In this document: piece after piece, positions 6,109 through 7,124 of the stretch
Numbering within the stretch: position 1 is the first letter of the stretch
Layout: every line of letters starts with the position of its first letter
DNA from: JAGNGI01 sp035448825
Lineage (GTDB): Bacteria; Fidelibacterota; UBA2242
Reading direction: 5' to 3'
Length of the DNA stretch: 7,124 nucleotides
NCBI GenBank assembly: GCA_035448825.1
Contig: DAOTJS010000045.1
Location: 1 to 7,124, forward strand
Notes under the pieces: generated by a model
Database searches by the model: none
Told to the model about the DNA's origin: nothing
The model's input: only the letters and a program-made list of their open reading frames with translations
Translations under genes and position numbers: made by a program

Positions 6109-7124
6109 AACTTTCCCTCCGGATTTGTTCGGTTTTGGCGCGTGAAAGCTTCAGCAAGTCAATCTCACAAGGCCGGTTCAGGGGATCAATCACTCTCAGC
6201 GCCCGCTCCGTACAGCAGTAGCACGGATCCACGGCGGCTAAAGTAATTAATGCATCGGCAACCGGAATCCCCTTACACGAAGCCGTATAAGTCGGAATAT
6301 TCACATAACTGGGGGCGCGCACTTTGTGTCTGACCGGTCGGTTACTGCCATCTGATCGAATATAGTGAAAAACTTCGCCGCGCGGTGCTTCGTAGCGTCC
6401 AATTCCTTCGCCAGGCGTTATTTCCTTGATATTATTCAGAATCGGTCCTTCGATTACCTTTAATTTTTCCAGACATTGACGAACAATTTTACTAGATTCA
6501 AGAATTTCCAGAATCCGCACCACAAGTTTATCGTAAACGTCACCATTCGACCTTACAATTTCGTCAAATTCAACCAGATCATACGCATCACTCGGCTCGT
6601 CTTTACGAACATCAATCGCCACCCCGGATGCGCGCGCTACCGGCCCAACAGCACAGTAGGCAATGGCATCGGCTTTAGTAAGCACACCGACGCCTTTCAA
6701 ACGCGACTTCAATACCGGATCGTCATGCGCGGCTTTGGCGAGCATATCCATCTTGCGGTCAACGTTGTCCAGAATTTTCAGTAATTTCGGAATAATAGTA
6801 GAATCAACATCGCGGGCAACGCCACCCACGCGCATCATACCGTAATGATTGCGGTTGCCGGTAATGGCTTCAAACATTTCCAGAATTGGCTCGCGGTATT
6901 TCCAAGCCCACATCCAAAGCGTATCATATCCGATAAAATGCCCCGCTAACCCCAACCACAATAAATGGCTATGAATCCGTTCCAGTTCACCAATTAAGGT
7001 GCGGATATAGCGCGCTCGCAGTGGAATTTCGATATTATCAATATCTTCGATGGCATGCACGCAAGCCAGCGGATGCGAAGTCGAACAGATACCGCAAATT
7101 CTCTCAACTAAATAAATTGACTGC
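6098..7124 (-). CDS. mbhL: Group 4 energy-converting [NiFe] hydrogenase large (catalytic) subunit, N-terminus cut by window
   Basis: The frame is open from the stop at 6098 to the right edge, giving 341 full codons; a GTG at 7060 is internal, not the start. Bases 7073-7102 encode the L1 motif RICGICSTSH and bases 6203-6229 the L2 motif DPCYCCTER, so all four nickel-ligand cysteines are present. Between them are group 4 features: ERIHSHLLWLGLAGH, ITGNRNHYGMMRVGGVARD, CAVGPVARASG, ESS(K)IV and GRYEAPRGEVFHY. The protein would reduce protons or oxidise H2 at the NiFe site in the cytoplasmic arm. The L2 form with Arg and the retained cysteines separate it from NuoD of complex I. A 34-residue tail follows Arg of L2 and may be removed by a maturation protease, as in HycE. 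About 40-70 N-terminal residues are probably missing. It overlaps the NuoL-like gene by 11 bases. Confidence 0.95.
   Translation of the reverse strand, partial: QSIYLVERICGICSTSHPLACVHAIEDIDNIEIPLRARYIRTLIGELERIHSHLLWLGLAGHFIGYDTLWMWAWKYREPILEMFEAITGNRNHYGMMRVGGVARDVDSTIIPKLLKILDNVDRKMDMLAKAAHDDPVLKSRLKGVGVLTKADAIAYCAVGPVARASGVAIDVRKDEPSDAYDLVEFDEIVRSNGDVYDKLVVRILEILESSKIVRQCLEKLKVIEGPILNNIKEITPGEGIGRYEAPRGEVFHYIRSDGSNRPVRHKVRAPSYVNIPTYTASCKGIPVADALITLAAVDPCYCCTERALRVIDPLNRPCEIDLLKLSRAKTEQIRRESYAE

Noticed and set aside
6476..6845. Two overlapping plus-strand open frames (102 and 60 residues)
   Set aside because: Both are antisense to the conserved hydrogenase large subunit and resemble no known family.
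6098..7124. Respiratory complex I (NuoD with NuoL/M/K/I)
   Set aside because: The large subunit retains all four nickel-ligand cysteines, and the presence of MrpB, E, F and G is not a complex I trait.

Overview
The window is one compact, single-direction (minus-strand) block of ten genes with no spacer longer than 32 bases. It is part of an operon for a group 4, energy-converting membrane-bound [NiFe] hydrogenase fused at gene-cluster level to a complete Mrp-type cation/proton antiporter set. Both ends are cut: the right edge truncates the N-terminus of the hydrogenase large subunit, and the left edge truncates a two-cluster ferredoxin-like (NuoI/MbhN-type) subunit.

In transcription order (right to left) the genes are: [NiFe] hydrogenase large subunit (6098 to >7124); a 604-aa NuoL/MrpA-N-like membrane subunit (4294-6108); a 183-aa MbhD+MbhE-type protein equal to the C-terminal part of MrpA (3710-4261); MrpB (3264-3713); MrpC (2923-3267); MrpD (1454-2926); MrpE (945-1451); MrpF (610-948); MrpG (279-617); and the 4Fe-4S subunit (<1-268). 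Most junctions are ATGA-type overlaps or gaps of a few bases, and nearly every start has a clear GGAGG-like Shine-Dalgarno, so the set is very probably co-transcribed and translationally coupled. I see no promoter or terminator.

The large subunit keeps both Cys-x-x-Cys nickel-binding motifs (RICGICSTSH near its N-terminus, DPCYCCTER near its C-terminus), so it should be a real hydrogenase, not a complex I NuoD or an Mbx/Mbs sulfane reductase subunit that has lost nickel ligands. By family knowledge, such complexes move electrons between ferredoxin and protons/H2 and couple this to H+ or Na+ transport. Here the 4Fe-4S subunit would carry electrons to or from the hydrogenase module, and the NuoL-like subunit, MbhDE, and MrpB-G would form the membrane ion-pumping arm. 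The small subunit, the NuoC-like subunit and the NuoH-like membrane anchor are not in the window and are expected upstream (right) or downstream (left).

The most notable points are: the Mrp genes lie in canonical A-B-C-D-E-F-G order (with MrpA as two ORFs) inserted between hydrogenase genes, unlike the rearranged order known for Pyrococcus Mbh; the complex has two antiporter-like subunits together with an intact nickel site; and the NuoL-like subunit has Gly where its paralog has the conserved TM5 glutamate.

The organism is an anaerobe or facultative anaerobe with fermentative or H2-dependent metabolism (inference). Strong Shine-Dalgarno use and bacterial-type mrp gene order favour a bacterium, but the sequence alone does not fix a phylum and an archaeal origin cannot be fully excluded. 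Base composition looks moderate (roughly mid-40s % GC by eye) and even across the window, with no sign of recent insertion, mobile elements, RNA genes or CRISPR.
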